Position numbers and translations under genes: made by a program. A model generated the notes under the pieces. That model saw nothing but the letters and a program-made list of their open reading frames with translations, did not search any database and had not been told where the DNA came from. Shown here piece by piece: positions 40,586 through 49,690 of a stretch of DNA of 64,000 nucleotides (position 1 is the stretch's first letter; each line of letters starts with the position of its first letter). The stretch spans positions 558,001-622,000 of the forward strand of contig NZ_RXOF01000002.1 in assembly GCF_003970915.1 (NCBI RefSeq), read 5' to 3'. Source of the stretch: Hymenobacter gummosus. Its GTDB lineage: Bacteria > Bacteroidota > Bacteroidia > Cytophagales > Hymenobacteraceae.

Positions 40586-40834
40586 GGTGTGGAAAGGGTT
40601 TTGGAAAAGAGCAGGGCGGCCAGCCGGGCCGGGCAGGTGAAGCCCGGGGAGCAGGCGTCGGCGCCGGAGGCGTAACTTGCCCGCCGCCGGCCGGCAGCCC
40701 TTACGCCTGTACGCCCGTCCTTTCGTTCGCGTTGTCGGGCTTGCGGCCGGCCCGGCCGGCGGCGCCGCGCAGCCAACCCGAACGGCCCGGCCGCTGTAAG
40801 TAGCCCTAACCAACCTCATCCGCTTCCGCCTCCT

Positions 40835-41386
40835 ATGCCCCCGATGCTTCGTCTGCTCGGCCTGCTGCTGCCCCTGCTGGGCGTCCTGGCCTTCGTAGCC
40901 CCCGACTCTGCCAAGCCCAAAGCCATAACCGTGTACGTGGTGCGCCACGCCGAAAAAGGCGCCCTGCTCGACCCGCAACAGCCCAACGAGCAGCCCCTGA
41001 GCGAGGCGGGCCTGCTGCGCGCCGGCGAGCTGGCCCTGACGCTGCGCAAGGCGCCCATCGTGGCCGTGTACAGCACCGATACCAAGCGCACCCGCGACAC
41101 CGGCACCCCACTGGCTACGGCCCGCAAGCTCAGCATCGAGCCCTACAAGTCCGACGCGCCGGGCCTGGCCGCCCTGGCCACGCGCATCCGCCAGACCCCG
41201 CCCGGCAAGGCCGTGCTGGTGGTGGGCCACTCCAACACGGTGCTCGAAACCATCGAGGCCCTGGGCGCGGTGCGGCCCGTCAAAGCCATTGCCGACAACG
41301 AGTTCAGCTACCTGTTCGAGGTGAAGCTGCCGGCCAACGGCGGCCCGGCCACGGCCACGGTGCGCCGCTACGGCGCGGTGAAATAA
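40835..41386 (+). CDS. Secreted or anchored histidine phosphatase, 183 aa
   Basis: Phosphoglycerate mutase-like superfamily: the RHAEK signature with the catalytic His lies in ITVYVVRHAEKGALL (near 38), followed by PLSEAGLLRAGELAL, the second basic pocket VYSTDTKRTRDT and the second His in VLVVGHSNTVLETI (near 130). A hydrophobic N-terminus (LGLLLPLLGVLAFVA) indicates a signal peptide or anchor, so the enzyme likely acts in the periplasm. The substrate is unknown. The ATG at 40844 is an alternative start. It is 7 nt upstream of a lipoprotein gene and probably in its operon. Confidence 0.82.
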   Translation: MPPMLRLLGLLLPLLGVLAFVAPDSAKPKAITVYVVRHAEKGALLDPQQPNEQPLSEAGLLRAGELALTLRKAPIVAVYSTDTKRTRDTGTPLATARKLSIEPYKSDAPGLAALATRIRQTPPGKAVLVVGHSNTVLETIEALGAVRPVKAIADNEFSYLFEVKLPANGGPATATVRRYGAVK

Positions 41387-41393
41387 CCCTCGG

Positions 41394-42581
41394 ATGCTAC
41401 CCAACTACTGCCGCCGGCTGCCCCTCGGGCTGCTGGCCCTGAGCCTGCTGGCCGCCTGCGAAACCCGCCGCCCGGCTACCGAGCAAGCCGCTTCTGCCCC
41501 CGCCACTACCGACTCTGCCGCCGTGATAGATTCAGCCCCCGCGGCGCCGCAACCGGCTCCGGCGGCGCCTCTCACCGGCTACCACCGCTACGTGGGCACC
41601 GTGGGCAAGGCCCCGGTGGTGCTGGAGCTGACCATCAGCCCGCCCGACGCAGAAGAAAAGGAGTGGCGCCTGTACGGCACGTACTACTACGAGCGGCAGG
41701 GGGCGCCGCTGATTCTCAGTGCCGCCGGCGCCTACCAGCCCGGCCAGCCCCTGGCCCTGAAAGAGGAAACGCCCAAGCCCGACGAGCCCGCCGAAACCCT
41801 GCCTTCGGGCCGCTGGCGGGCCACCCAGGCGGCCGGCCCCGTGCTCAGCGGCACCTGGGAAAGCCCCGACGGCCGGCGCCGCCTGCCGTTTTCGTTGCGC
41901 GAAGACTACGCCGGCGCCCTGCGCTACGAGCTGCTGACGGAAAAGGCGGCAGGCCCGCCCTGCCCGCCCACCGAGGACCAGGCCGGCCCGCGCCGGCCCG
42001 AGGCGGAGCGCACCTTCCTGCACCTGCTCGGCCCCGATACTCTGCAGCCGGCCCTGCGCGCCCTGCAGGCGCCCTTGCCCGAGCAGCGCCGCAACCAGCT
42101 GGCCGTGGAGCTGGACGGGGTCGACTGCGAGGGTACCTTCGGTTTCTACGGCGGCGTGGAAGTAGCCCTGAACGGCTACGGCCTGCTGTCGGTGGTGACG
42201 AGCGAGGGGGAGGATTCGGGCGGGGCTTACCCCAACAGCGCCGAGGAGCTGACCACCTACGACCTGCGCACCGGCCGCGCCCTGAAGCTGGCCGACTGGC
42301 TGCAGCCCGGGCAGGAGCCGGCCCTGCGCCGCCTGCTGCAGCAGAGCCTGCGGGCCCATCCCTACGCCAGCAGCCTCGGCCTGGAAGCCGCCGACCTGAG
42401 CAAGGCCGATTTGGCCGGCCTGGGCTTCGACAGCGAAGGCGTCTACTGCCTGCTCGGCGACTTCGGCGCCCCACACGCGGTGCAGCGGGTGCCGGTGGTG
42501 GTGCCCTACCGGGCGCTGCGGCCGCTGCTGCAGCCCGGCTCGGCGGTGGCGCGCATGCTCCGGCAGCGCGGGCTGTGGTAA
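41394..42581 (+). CDS. Lipoprotein with DUF3298/PdaC-like C-terminal region, 395 aa
   Basis: The lipobox LSLLAACETRRP (Cys near 22) is followed by a Pro/Ala/Thr-rich linker. A beta-rich region (YHRYVGTVGKAPVVLELTIS, GRWRATQAAGPVLSGTWESP) comes next, then a C-terminal part with SAEELTTYDLRTGRALKLAD. That last motif resembles the DUF3298/PdaC-like family found in RsiV and polysaccharide deacetylases. Tandem paralogue of the next gene. It follows the histidine phosphatase by 7 nt. Role unknown; probably outer-membrane or periplasmic. Confidence 0.68.
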   Translation: MLPNYCRRLPLGLLALSLLAACETRRPATEQAASAPATTDSAAVIDSAPAAPQPAPAAPLTGYHRYVGTVGKAPVVLELTISPPDAEEKEWRLYGTYYYERQGAPLILSAAGAYQPGQPLALKEETPKPDEPAETLPSGRWRATQAAGPVLSGTWESPDGRRRLPFSLREDYAGALRYELLTEKAAGPPCPPTEDQAGPRRPEAERTFLHLLGPDTLQPALRALQAPLPEQRRNQLAVELDGVDCEGTFGFYGGVEVALNGYGLLSVVTSEGEDSGGAYPNSAEELTTYDLRTGRALKLADWLQPGQEPALRRLLQQSLRAHPYASSLGLEAADLSKADLAGLGFDSEGVYCLLGDFGAPHAVQRVPVVVPYRALRPLLQPGSAVARMLRQRGLW

Positions 42582-42775
42582 AGGGCGCTGTCTGGGTTTT
42601 GCGCAAAAAAGCTCTGGCCGAAGCTGGCTCAGCGACGTGGTTTCGGATATACCTCGGATTTACCTACCCTCTGTCTTCGCCGAAAGGAGCGTAGTAGGGA
42701 AGTGCAAAAACCGGCTCGAAATGAGTTTAGGCCGTGGCCGCCCGCTGCGGCCGTGGTCATACCTGTAAGTGTCTT

Positions 42776-43969
42776 ATGCTGATAATGCGTTGCTGGCCGC
42801 TGGCCGGCTGCCTGCTGCTGGCCGCGGCTTGCGAATCCCGCCGCCCCACTACGGAAACGGCCACCCCGCCCGCTCAGGCGGGTAAAACCACTATTGCGGC
42901 CGATTCGGGCGCTACGGCGGCGGATTCGGCGGCTGGGGCCCCGAAGCCGGCGGCACCGGACTCAGCCGCCGCCCCGGCCGCGCCGGTAGTGCAGGCCTGG
43001 CGCCGCTACGTGGGCACGGTGGGTACGGCGCCGGTAGTGCTGGAGCTGGAAACGGTTGGTTCGGCTCCGGTGCAGGGCCATTATTTCTACCACCGAGGGC
43101 GCGGGGGGCGGCTCATGCTGCACTCCAACCGGACGCGCCCCGGGCAGCCGCTTACCCTGCAGGAATCCGACCAGGACCGCGCGACGGGCCGCTGGCAGAC
43201 CCGGCAGCCGCTCGGCCCCGTGCTCAGCGGCACCTGGTACAGTCCCGACGGCCGCCGCCAGCTGCCGTTCCGGCTGCGCGAGGACTACACCGACGGCGTA
43301 CGCTACACCATCAACACGTACAGCCGCCAATTTGAGTCGGCCGACTGCGCGCCGGGCGAAGAGCAGGTGTCGGAGGCGCAATGGGACGAGCTGCGCCTGC
43401 GGCCGCCTGTATCGGCGGCGCTGGGCCGGGTGAAGCGTCACTTCGACCAGCTGGAGCACATGGCCGAACCGTGCATCGATTCGAAAGAAACGGTGGAGGT
43501 GACCTACAACGCGGATTTTCTGCTGTCGGTCGAGCAGTTTCACCACGAATTTGCCGCCGGCACGCCGCACCCCACCGGGTATTACAGCTACGCCACCTTC
43601 GACCTGCGCACGGGCCGGGCGCTGCCCCTGGCCGAGCTGCTGCGCCCCGATTTCGAGCTGCCCCTACGCCGGCTGCTGAGCGCCCGCCTGCGCACCGACC
43701 CCGGCTACGCGGATTTCTACCAGGGCGAAATCGAGGGGGACTCCACCCAAACCCGCTGGCCGCTCGGCCCCGACGGCCAGCCCCTGGTTTCGCTGCCCCA
43801 CAGCGGCTACTACCTCACGCCCGCCGGCGTCGGCTTTCAGTACAACATGTACGAAATCGGCCCTTACGTCATGGGGCCGCAGCTGGTGGAGCTCAGCTAC
43901 CGGGACATCCGGCCGCTGGTGCGCCCCGGCTCGGCCCTGGCTAGGCTGCTGCAGCGCCGCGGCCTGTAG
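42776..43969 (+). CDS. Lipoprotein, paralogue of the preceding gene, 397 aa
   Basis: Same architecture as the 41394 gene: lipobox LLLAAACESRRP, a linker rich in Ala/Pro/Thr, then VQAWRRYVGTVGTAPVVLEL, PVLSGTWYSPDGRRQLPFRL, YATFDLRTGRALPLAELLRP and a C-terminal RPGSALARLLQRRGL, all matching the neighbour. The start is ATG 42776 (MLIMRCWPLAGCLLL), with a second ATG at 42785. The 194-nt gap from the paralogue has no clear terminator. Identity is moderate, so the duplication is not recent. Confidence 0.68.
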   Translation: MLIMRCWPLAGCLLLAAACESRRPTTETATPPAQAGKTTIAADSGATAADSAAGAPKPAAPDSAAAPAAPVVQAWRRYVGTVGTAPVVLELETVGSAPVQGHYFYHRGRGGRLMLHSNRTRPGQPLTLQESDQDRATGRWQTRQPLGPVLSGTWYSPDGRRQLPFRLREDYTDGVRYTINTYSRQFESADCAPGEEQVSEAQWDELRLRPPVSAALGRVKRHFDQLEHMAEPCIDSKETVEVTYNADFLLSVEQFHHEFAAGTPHPTGYYSYATFDLRTGRALPLAELLRPDFELPLRRLLSARLRTDPGYADFYQGEIEGDSTQTRWPLGPDGQPLVSLPHSGYYLTPAGVGFQYNMYEIGPYVMGPQLVELSYRDIRPLVRPGSALARLLQRRGL

Positions 43970-44066
43970 CGGCCTGACAAACATCAGCTTTTGGGCTGAG
44001 CGTTGTCATCGGGGGGCGGGGGCAGGGAGGGCACCTTTACGGCGTACTCCAAACGCTCCCGCTACC

Positions 44067-44927
44067 ATGGACACCCTCGTCGTACTCACCAACCTTTCGC
44101 CGGCGGCCGAGCGCGCCCGCCGCTACGCCGCCCGCCTGGCCGGCCCGCTGGGCGCCCGCGTGGTGCTGCTGCACGTGTACCAGCCGCCCGTGCTCAGCCC
44201 CGATACCGGCCTGGTGATGGGCAGCGCCGGCTACTACGACCGGGAGCAGACCGACACCGCCCTGCAGGCCCTGGCCGCCGACATGCCGGTACCCGCCACC
44301 GCCGAGGTCATCGACGGCGCCTTTGCCGACGGCCTGAGCGCGGCCGTGCGCCGCTACCAGCCCCTGCTGCTGGTGCTGGGCCTCACCAGCACCGAGCATT
44401 ACTTCGACGCGCTGCTGGCTAACCGCGCCCTGCCCTTGCTGCGCCACAGCCCCTGCGCGGTGCTGCTGGTGCCCGAAACGGCCGCCCTCACGCCCCCGCA
44501 CCGCGTGGTGCTGGGCGTCGACGGGGAGCCGTTTGCGGTGGGGCCGGCCGCCGCCGCGGTGCTGCACGAGCTGCTGCGCACCTGGCAGGCCCAGGCCACG
44601 CTCACCTACACCAGCACGCCCGCCAGCAGCCTGAGCCGCAACGAGGTGCTGCGCGCGGTGCAGCGCAGCGGCCTGCTGCCCGCCGCGGCCGAAATCGACT
44701 TTCACCAGCCCCTGGCCGATACGCCCGAACAAGGCCTGCTGCGCACCGCCGCGGCCCGGCAGGCCAATCTGCTGGTGCTCATGGCCCGGCGCCGCAGCTT
44801 TCTGGGCCAGCTGTTTCACCGCAGCGTCACGGCCCGGGTGGCGCGCCAGGCCTCGCTGCCGGTGCTGCTGCTGCCCGTAGCCGATGCCGTGCCCGAAGCC
44901 GCCCCGGCCGCCGTGGTGGCGGGCTGA
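44067..44927 (+). CDS. Tandem universal stress protein (UspA-type), 286 aa
   Basis: Two Usp domains in tandem: domain 1 begins MDTLVVLTNLSPAAERARRY and domain 2 begins HRVVLGVDGEPFAVGPAAAA near residue 149. Each ends with the family pattern (LPLLRHSPCAVLLVPE in domain 1, ARQASLPVLLLPVAD in domain 2). The G-x2-G-x9-G ATP-binding pattern is degenerate. Cytoplasmic stress protein; stand-alone gene. The C-terminal extension EAAPAAVVAG is low-complexity. Confidence 0.86.
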   Translation: MDTLVVLTNLSPAAERARRYAARLAGPLGARVVLLHVYQPPVLSPDTGLVMGSAGYYDREQTDTALQALAADMPVPATAEVIDGAFADGLSAAVRRYQPLLLVLGLTSTEHYFDALLANRALPLLRHSPCAVLLVPETAALTPPHRVVLGVDGEPFAVGPAAAAVLHELLRTWQAQATLTYTSTPASSLSRNEVLRAVQRSGLLPAAAEIDFHQPLADTPEQGLLRTAAARQANLLVLMARRRSFLGQLFHRSVTARVARQASLPVLLLPVADAVPEAAPAAVVAG

Positions 44928-45104
44928 GCGGCCCATTGTGCTCCACCGGCGCCCGCCGCTGCCGAGCCGGCCGTTTGGCCGCTCGCGGCGGCGGGCGTTT
45001 CTTTGCGCCCGACCCCCGGGCCGGGTGCCTGCGCAACCCGCGGCGGCCGGCCGGCGTCTCTGACTGCCGCGCCCGGTTGGGGGCGGCCGATTTTCACTTG
45101 CTCC

Positions 45105-46496
45105 ATGCTCCACCGCTTCCGCTCCGCCGCGGCCGGCCTGCTGCTCAGCGCAGCCCTGGCCGTGCCCGCCCAGGCCCAAACCGCCGCCAAAACCGACTCC
45201 CTGAACCTGCGCAAGCTCTACGACGAGGCCCTGCTGCGCGGGCAGAGCTACGACAACCTGCGCTACCTCTGCCAGAACATCGGCGCCCGGCTCAGCGGCT
45301 CGCCCCAGGCCGAGCAGGCCGTGCAGTGGGGCAAGCAGACGATGGAAAAGCTGGGCTTCGACCGGGTGTACCTGCAGGAGGTGATGGTGCCGCACTGGGT
45401 GCGCGGGGCCAAGGAAAAAGCTTCCTTCAAGGCCGGCAAGGGCAAAAGCCAGGACGCGGCCGTGTGCGCCCTCGGCGGCTCTATTGGTACGAACGGCAAG
45501 CTCAAGGCCAAGGTGGTGGAAGTGCGCAGCTGGGACGAGCTGGCCAAGCTGCCCGACGATAAAGTGAAGGGCCGCTTCGTGTTCTTCAACCGCCCCTTCG
45601 ACGACCGGCTCATCGAGCCCGGCGCGGCCTACGGCGGGGCGGTGGACCAGCGCGGCCGCGGGCCCATCGAAGCCGCCCGACGCGGGGCGGTGGGGGCCCT
45701 GGTGCGCTCCATGACCTCGGCCCAGGACGACTACCCGCACACCGGCACCACCCGCTACGACGACAAGGTGACCAAGGTGCCGGCCGCGGCCCTGAGCACC
45801 CTGGCCGCCAACCGCCTCAGCGCCGCCCTCAAGCAGGACGCCGACCTGGAATTCGAGCTGGAAATGGCCTGCCAAACCCTGCCCGACGTAAAATCCTACA
45901 ACGTGGTGGGCGAAGTCAAGGGCTCGAAGTACCCCGACGAAATCATCACCGTGGGCGGGCACCTCGACAGCTGGGACCTGGCCCAGGGCGCCCACGACGA
46001 TGGCACGGGCTGCGTGCAGAGCATCGAGGCCCTGCGCCTGCTGCTGGCCACCGGCCTGCGCCCCGAGCGCACCGTGCGCGCCGTGCTCTTTATGAACGAG
46101 GAAAACGGCAACCGCGGCGGCACCAAGTACGCCGAGCTGGCCAAGGCGGCCGGCGAAAAGCACCTGGCCGCTATTGAGTCCGACGGCGGGGGCTTCACGC
46201 CGCGCGGCTTCAGCGTGGAGGCTAATGCGGCCACCGTGGCCAGGCTGCAGCGCTGGGCCCCGCTGCTGGCGCCCTACCACGCCGACGGCATCGGCCCCGG
46301 CCACGGCGGCACCGACATCGGCCCGCTCAAGGGCCAGGCCCAGGCCCTCATCGGCTACGACGGCGACTCCCAGCGCTACTTCGACCTGCACCACACCGCC
46401 GCCGACACCTTCGACAAGGTGCACCGCCGGGAGCTGGAGCTGGGCGGCGCCGGCATGGCCGCCCTCATCTACCTGCTGAGCAAGTACGGGCTGTAA
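45105..46496 (+). CDS. Secreted M28/M20-type zinc peptidase, 463 aa
   Basis: A signal peptide (HRFRSAAAGLLLSAALAVPAQAQ, start ATG 45105) precedes a PA-like insert (VRSWDELAKLPDDKVKGRF, PIEAARRGAVGALVRSM) and a catalytic domain with the binuclear zinc motifs TVGGHLDSWDLAQGAHDDGTG, LFMNEENGNRGG, AAIESDGGGFTPRGF and HHTAADTFD near the end. These correspond to the His, Asp, Glu, Asp and His ligands of M28-type aminopeptidases. Distinct from the smaller M28 gene at 6892. Followed by a strong terminator. Extracytoplasmic protein turnover is the likely role. Confidence 0.9.
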   Translation: MLHRFRSAAAGLLLSAALAVPAQAQTAAKTDSLNLRKLYDEALLRGQSYDNLRYLCQNIGARLSGSPQAEQAVQWGKQTMEKLGFDRVYLQEVMVPHWVRGAKEKASFKAGKGKSQDAAVCALGGSIGTNGKLKAKVVEVRSWDELAKLPDDKVKGRFVFFNRPFDDRLIEPGAAYGGAVDQRGRGPIEAARRGAVGALVRSMTSAQDDYPHTGTTRYDDKVTKVPAAALSTLAANRLSAALKQDADLEFELEMACQTLPDVKSYNVVGEVKGSKYPDEIITVGGHLDSWDLAQGAHDDGTGCVQSIEALRLLLATGLRPERTVRAVLFMNEENGNRGGTKYAELAKAAGEKHLAAIESDGGGFTPRGFSVEANAATVARLQRWAPLLAPYHADGIGPGHGGTDIGPLKGQAQALIGYDGDSQRYFDLHHTAADTFDKVHRRELELGGAGMAALIYLLSKYGL

Positions 46497-46515
46497 GTCA
46501 GCTGGATAAACACGA

Positions 46516-46562
46516 AAACAAGTCGTGCCACTTTCTGCAAAAGAAAGTGGCACGACTTGTTT
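46516..46562. terminator. Long perfect-stem terminator (20-bp arms)
   Basis: AAACAAGTCGTGCCACTTTC pairs exactly with GAAAGTGGCACGACTTGTTT across a 7-nt loop, 19 nt after the M28-type peptidase stop codon. It also lies downstream of the convergent 46594 gene, with A/T runs on both sides. Confidence 0.88.
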
Positions 46563-46593
46563 AAACACCTAATTAGTGGTTGCTGGCGGCTGC

Positions 46594-47037
46594 TTAATTG
46601 GGGTAAGTCTGGTAATTCAACTTAGCGGCCTCCTCGATTTCATCGTCAATTTTAGTGTCAAACTTGAAGGAGAAGAGAAACCACTTGTCGTTGGCTTTAT
46701 AGAACTCGAACGTGAAGCGTAGCGGCTGCCGGTCGTATTTGATCAGGTAGGAGCGCAGCACAAAGCTGTTGGCTATTTTTCTGGTGACGATGGGCTCGTA
46801 GCCGTAGAATTTACCCACGTAGTCCGGAGTCAGTTTACCGATTTCGCCTTTCAGGTTCTCAACAGCATCCTTCTTGCGGCTTACCCAAGGGTTGGTCGAG
46901 TACAGATTTTCCACCGCTTGTACAGGTGACTTCGAATATTCCTTGAAGAATTTATCGATTAGGGAATCGGGAGTGTCCTGCGCCTGCGCTAAAGTGGTGC
47001 TGAACAGCAGAAAAAGGAATGTGAAAAGGAGTTTCAT
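46594..47037 (-). CDS. Secreted hypothetical protein, lower GC, 147 aa
   Basis: A signal peptide (LLFTFLFLLFSTTLAQAQ) is followed by an NTF2-like or DUF4864-like small domain: LIDKFFKEYSKSPVQAVENL, PDYVGKFYGYEPIVTRKIAN, SYLIKYDRQPLRFTFEFYKA and NDKWFLFSFKFDTKIDDEIE. The fold guess rests on the alternating helix-strand pattern only. GC content is lower than in the neighbours. Function unknown; likely periplasmic. Confidence 0.6.
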   Translation of the reverse strand: MKLLFTFLFLLFSTTLAQAQDTPDSLIDKFFKEYSKSPVQAVENLYSTNPWVSRKKDAVENLKGEIGKLTPDYVGKFYGYEPIVTRKIANSFVLRSYLIKYDRQPLRFTFEFYKANDKWFLFSFKFDTKIDDEIEEAAKLNYQTYPN

Positions 47038-47230
47038 GACTTTTGATTTTAGTACAGCGGTTTTGCAAAATTAGGATTGTAGGCTCGATCAGTACTACCA
47101 TCGTTTCCTTTATCCCGGGTCAGGTCGCCTATTTCGAAGGCCACTCCGTTGGGGACTGGTGGCTGCGCATCCGGGAGCAGCCGAGGACTGACAACTGGCC
47201 TTGACCAGCCCGTTTGCGTAGGCCGGGGAA

Positions 47231-47794
47231 ATGGCAGAACCCACTCCGCAACCCGCCCTCTACCTGCTGGCCACGCTGCCGCCCGAGCCAGTCCTTGCCG
47301 ACGTCTGGGCCCTGAAGCAGGAAGTCCATCGCCGCACCGGCTCCCGCAACGCCGTGCGCCTGCCCCCGCACATCACGCTGATTCCGCCTTTCCGCCTCGT
47401 GCCGGCCGATTTCGAGCCCCGCGCCCTGCCCGTGCTGGCTGATTTTGCCGCCGCGCAGCCGCCCGTGCAGGTAAGGCTGCGCGACTTCGACTGGTTCGGC
47501 GACCGGACGCTGTTCGTGCGCGTGGTAGAGGCCGAGGCCCTGCAGCAGCTACACGCCGCCCTGCAGGCCCGTTGCCGCGCCGCGCTGCCCGAAGTGCCAC
47601 GGGAAACGCGCCCCTTCACCCCGCACATGACCCTGGCCACCCGCGACTTGCCGCCGGCCCAGGTGCCGGAGCTTAAGGCTAACTTTGCCGCCCGCCGCTA
47701 CGCGGCCACCTTTTTGGTTACCACCCTGACGCTGTTTCGCCACGACGGCCGGCAGTGGCAGCCGCGGCAGGAGTTTCCGTTGGGCGGCGGGTAG
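47231..47794 (+). CDS. 2'-5' RNA ligase-like 2H phosphoesterase, 187 aa
   Basis: 2H phosphoesterases cleave or form 2'-5' or cyclic phosphodiester bonds. The two diagnostic HxT/S motifs are present: RLPPHITLIPPF (near 46) and PFTPHMTLATRDL (near 133), separated by a typical spacing. The protein starts ALYLLATLPPEP, the usual N-terminus of the LigT-like group. Cytoplasmic, about 187 residues as expected. Substrate unknown. Stand-alone gene. Confidence 0.87.
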   Translation: MAEPTPQPALYLLATLPPEPVLADVWALKQEVHRRTGSRNAVRLPPHITLIPPFRLVPADFEPRALPVLADFAAAQPPVQVRLRDFDWFGDRTLFVRVVEAEALQQLHAALQARCRAALPEVPRETRPFTPHMTLATRDLPPAQVPELKANFAARRYAATFLVTTLTLFRHDGRQWQPRQEFPLGGG

Positions 47795-47844
47795 GCTCTG
47801 GTTGATTAATGAAACTTAATGCTAATCCGCGCAAAGCCGGGCAC

Positions 47845-47852
47845 TAAGTTTG
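47845..47852 (+). promoter_or_regulatory. -7 box (TAAGTTTG) of the 47877 lipoprotein gene
   Basis: Exact TAnnTTTG, 24 nt before the ATG at 47877, which supports that start rather than a TTG within the box. Confidence 0.6.
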
Positions 47853-47876
47853 CGTCCGCTCCCTAAAACGCTACTT

Positions 47877-48548
47877 ATGCTGCTAAAATACTCCCTTGGC
47901 CTGGTCTGCGGCGCGCTGCTGCTGGGCGCCTGCCAGAAAGAATCCGAAGCCCCGGCCCCCGACATTACCATCGTCAGTCAGCCGGCCCGCCTGGCGCCCC
48001 TGGAAATGGTGAATTTCCGTTTCACCGTGCAGGCCGCCGCCGAGCTGGGCAGCATAGCCATCCGGCACGTAGTGCAGAACGCGACGGTAACCAAAAAAGA
48101 AGGCTTTACCACGCCCACCAGCGACGACCTGACCTTCAGCCACGATACCGGGATGGAGTCGGTGGGCAAGACGCTGCGCTACGAAATTCAGGCCGTCGAT
48201 GCCAACAACCGCCAGGCCACCAAGACGCTGGAAATTCCCGTCGACTCCTCGCAGCTGACGCTGCAGGTACTGCTGCCGGGTGGGCAGAACGCCCTGGCGG
48301 CCGGGGTAGCCACGCCGGTACGCTCCGTGCTGACCTCCACCACCTTGCTGATGAACCTGCACGTGAAGCGCGTGCTGCGCAACCAGCAGGAAGAAACCGT
48401 GGATTACTTCAACAACCTGCAGCTGCGCACCCCGAAGCTCTACGACCATACGCTGACGCTCACGCCCGACGCCAACGTAGCGGCCTATAAGTTTATGGCG
48501 GAAGACTGGGCCGGCAAGCGGAAAACCATCGTGCTGCCCGTGCAGTAG
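47877..48548 (+). CDS. Hypothetical lipoprotein with Ig-like fold pattern, 223 aa
   Basis: The lipobox GALLLGACQKESEA (Cys near 18) is followed by two beta-rich stretches: APDITIVSQPARLAPLEMVN, LGSIAIRHVVQNATVTKKEG, SVGKTLRYEIQAVDANNRQA and the second half LTLQVLLPGGQNALAAGVA. The VDxNNRQATKTLEIPV pattern resembles Ig-like or CARDB-type repeats. No enzymatic motif. Probably outer-membrane anchored, periplasmic side. Stand-alone, with a terminator just after. Confidence 0.68.
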   Translation: MLLKYSLGLVCGALLLGACQKESEAPAPDITIVSQPARLAPLEMVNFRFTVQAAAELGSIAIRHVVQNATVTKKEGFTTPTSDDLTFSHDTGMESVGKTLRYEIQAVDANNRQATKTLEIPVDSSQLTLQVLLPGGQNALAAGVATPVRSVLTSTTLLMNLHVKRVLRNQQEETVDYFNNLQLRTPKLYDHTLTLTPDANVAAYKFMAEDWAGKRKTIVLPVQ

Positions 48549-48569
48549 CCCCGCTCCGCTGCAAGCAGC

Positions 48570-48613
48570 AAACCGCCCCGGCGCCTTTCCTGAGAGAGGC
48601 GCCGGGGCGGTTT
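48570..48613. terminator. Bidirectional terminator between the 47877 and OmpA-family genes
   Basis: AAACCGCCCCGGCGCCT pairs with AGGCGCCGGGGCGGTTT across a 10-nt loop. It lies between two convergent genes. Confidence 0.88.
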
Positions 48614-48634
48614 GGCATTGGAGACGCGCTGGGC

Positions 48635-49510
48635 TTAGTTCTGCTCCAGCAGCTGAAACAGCTCGTCGAGCTTGGGCGTGAGAATGATTTCGGTGCGGCG
48701 GTTCAGCGCCTTGTTCGGGGCCGTGTCGTTCTGGGCCACGGGCAGGTACTGCGAGCGGCCCGAGGGCGTCACCTGGCCCGGCGCCATGCCCGCCTCGGTG
48801 AGGATGCGGGTAATTTCGGTGGCGCGCAGCACTGATAAATCCCAGTTGTCCTTCATGCCGGCCGTGCCCGTGCGGATGGGCACGTTGTCGGTGTGGCCCT
48901 CCACCAGCACGTTCACGTCCTGGTTGCCCTTAAGGGCGGCGGCCAGCTTGCGCAGCGCGTCCTGCCCGCGCGGGTCCACCTTCGTGGAACCCGATTTGAA
49001 CAGCAGCTGCTCCGACAGGGACACGTACACCTTGCCGTTTTTCAGGTTTACCTGCAGGTCCTGGGCGTTGAAGCCCAGCAGGGCGTCGGCCACGCGCTTG
49101 CGCAGGTTCTGCACGGCCGCGTCCTTCTCGGCCAGCTTGCGCTGCAGCTCGGTCAGGCGCTGCTCCCGATCCTTGAGGTCGGCCGACAGCTGCGAGTTCT
49201 GGGCTTCGCGGTTGCGCAGATCGGCCGAGAGCTGGGAGTTCTGCGCCTCGGCCCCGCTCAGGTTCTGGTTGAGCTGGTTGACCTGCTGGCTGCGCGAGGC
49301 CAGGCGCTGGCGCAGCTCCTCCTCGGTGCGGGCCTTGTCCTGCTGCAGGGCGGTTTTTTCCACCTGCAGCTGCTCGCGCGACTTGCTCAGCTCGGCGTTC
49401 TGCTGCTGCAGGGCGGTGTATTTCTTCTGCGACACGCAGCCGGGCGCCACCACGGCAGCGGCCAGCAGCGAAGCGGCCACGAGGCCGCGCGAAATCAGGG
49501 TGTGAGTCAT
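48635..49510 (-). CDS. OmpA/MotB-family lipoprotein with coiled coil, 291 aa
   Basis: Anchors peptidoglycan to the outer membrane. A lipobox (AAAVVAPGCVSQ, Cys 25) precedes a long coiled coil (YTALQQQNAELSKSREQLQV to about residue 135, with QxxL heptads and two NSQLSADL repeats). The C-terminal OmpA domain (near 155-285) has LLFKSGSTKVDPRGQDALRK, VNVLVEGHTDNVPIRTG and NRRTEIILTPK, including the conserved TDN and R residues that bind diaminopimelate. Length fits a Pal-like or TolC-independent OmpA lipoprotein. Convergent with the 47877 gene. Confidence 0.9.
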   Translation of the reverse strand: MTHTLISRGLVAASLLAAAVVAPGCVSQKKYTALQQQNAELSKSREQLQVEKTALQQDKARTEEELRQRLASRSQQVNQLNQNLSGAEAQNSQLSADLRNREAQNSQLSADLKDREQRLTELQRKLAEKDAAVQNLRKRVADALLGFNAQDLQVNLKNGKVYVSLSEQLLFKSGSTKVDPRGQDALRKLAAALKGNQDVNVLVEGHTDNVPIRTGTAGMKDNWDLSVLRATEITRILTEAGMAPGQVTPSGRSQYLPVAQNDTAPNKALNRRTEIILTPKLDELFQLLEQN

Positions 49511-49655
49511 GGGGTGTGGTCGGGGGAATGAGGTAGGCGAAAAGCCCCCGCGGCGGGGGCGGTTTGGGCCGGGTTACGCAGCCCCGCGGCGCTGAGTTCT
49601 AATCCGGGCGTCCCGCCGGTGGGGCCGGGAGCCCCCAGATTCCAACTTCCCGCCG

Positions 49656-49663
49656 TACTTTCG
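49656..49663 (+). promoter_or_regulatory. -7-like box (TACTTTCG) of the subtilase gene
   Basis: Seven of eight matches to TAnnTTTG, 27 nt upstream of the GTG at 49691. Confidence 0.45.
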
Positions 49664-49690
49664 GCTCCGTTTTTCTGCTTGCTCATCCCG

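Noticed and set aside
44037-46568. 843-aa minus-strand open frame opposite Usp and the M28-type peptidase
   Set aside because: It crosses two clear plus-strand genes and their gap and has shadow composition without motifs.
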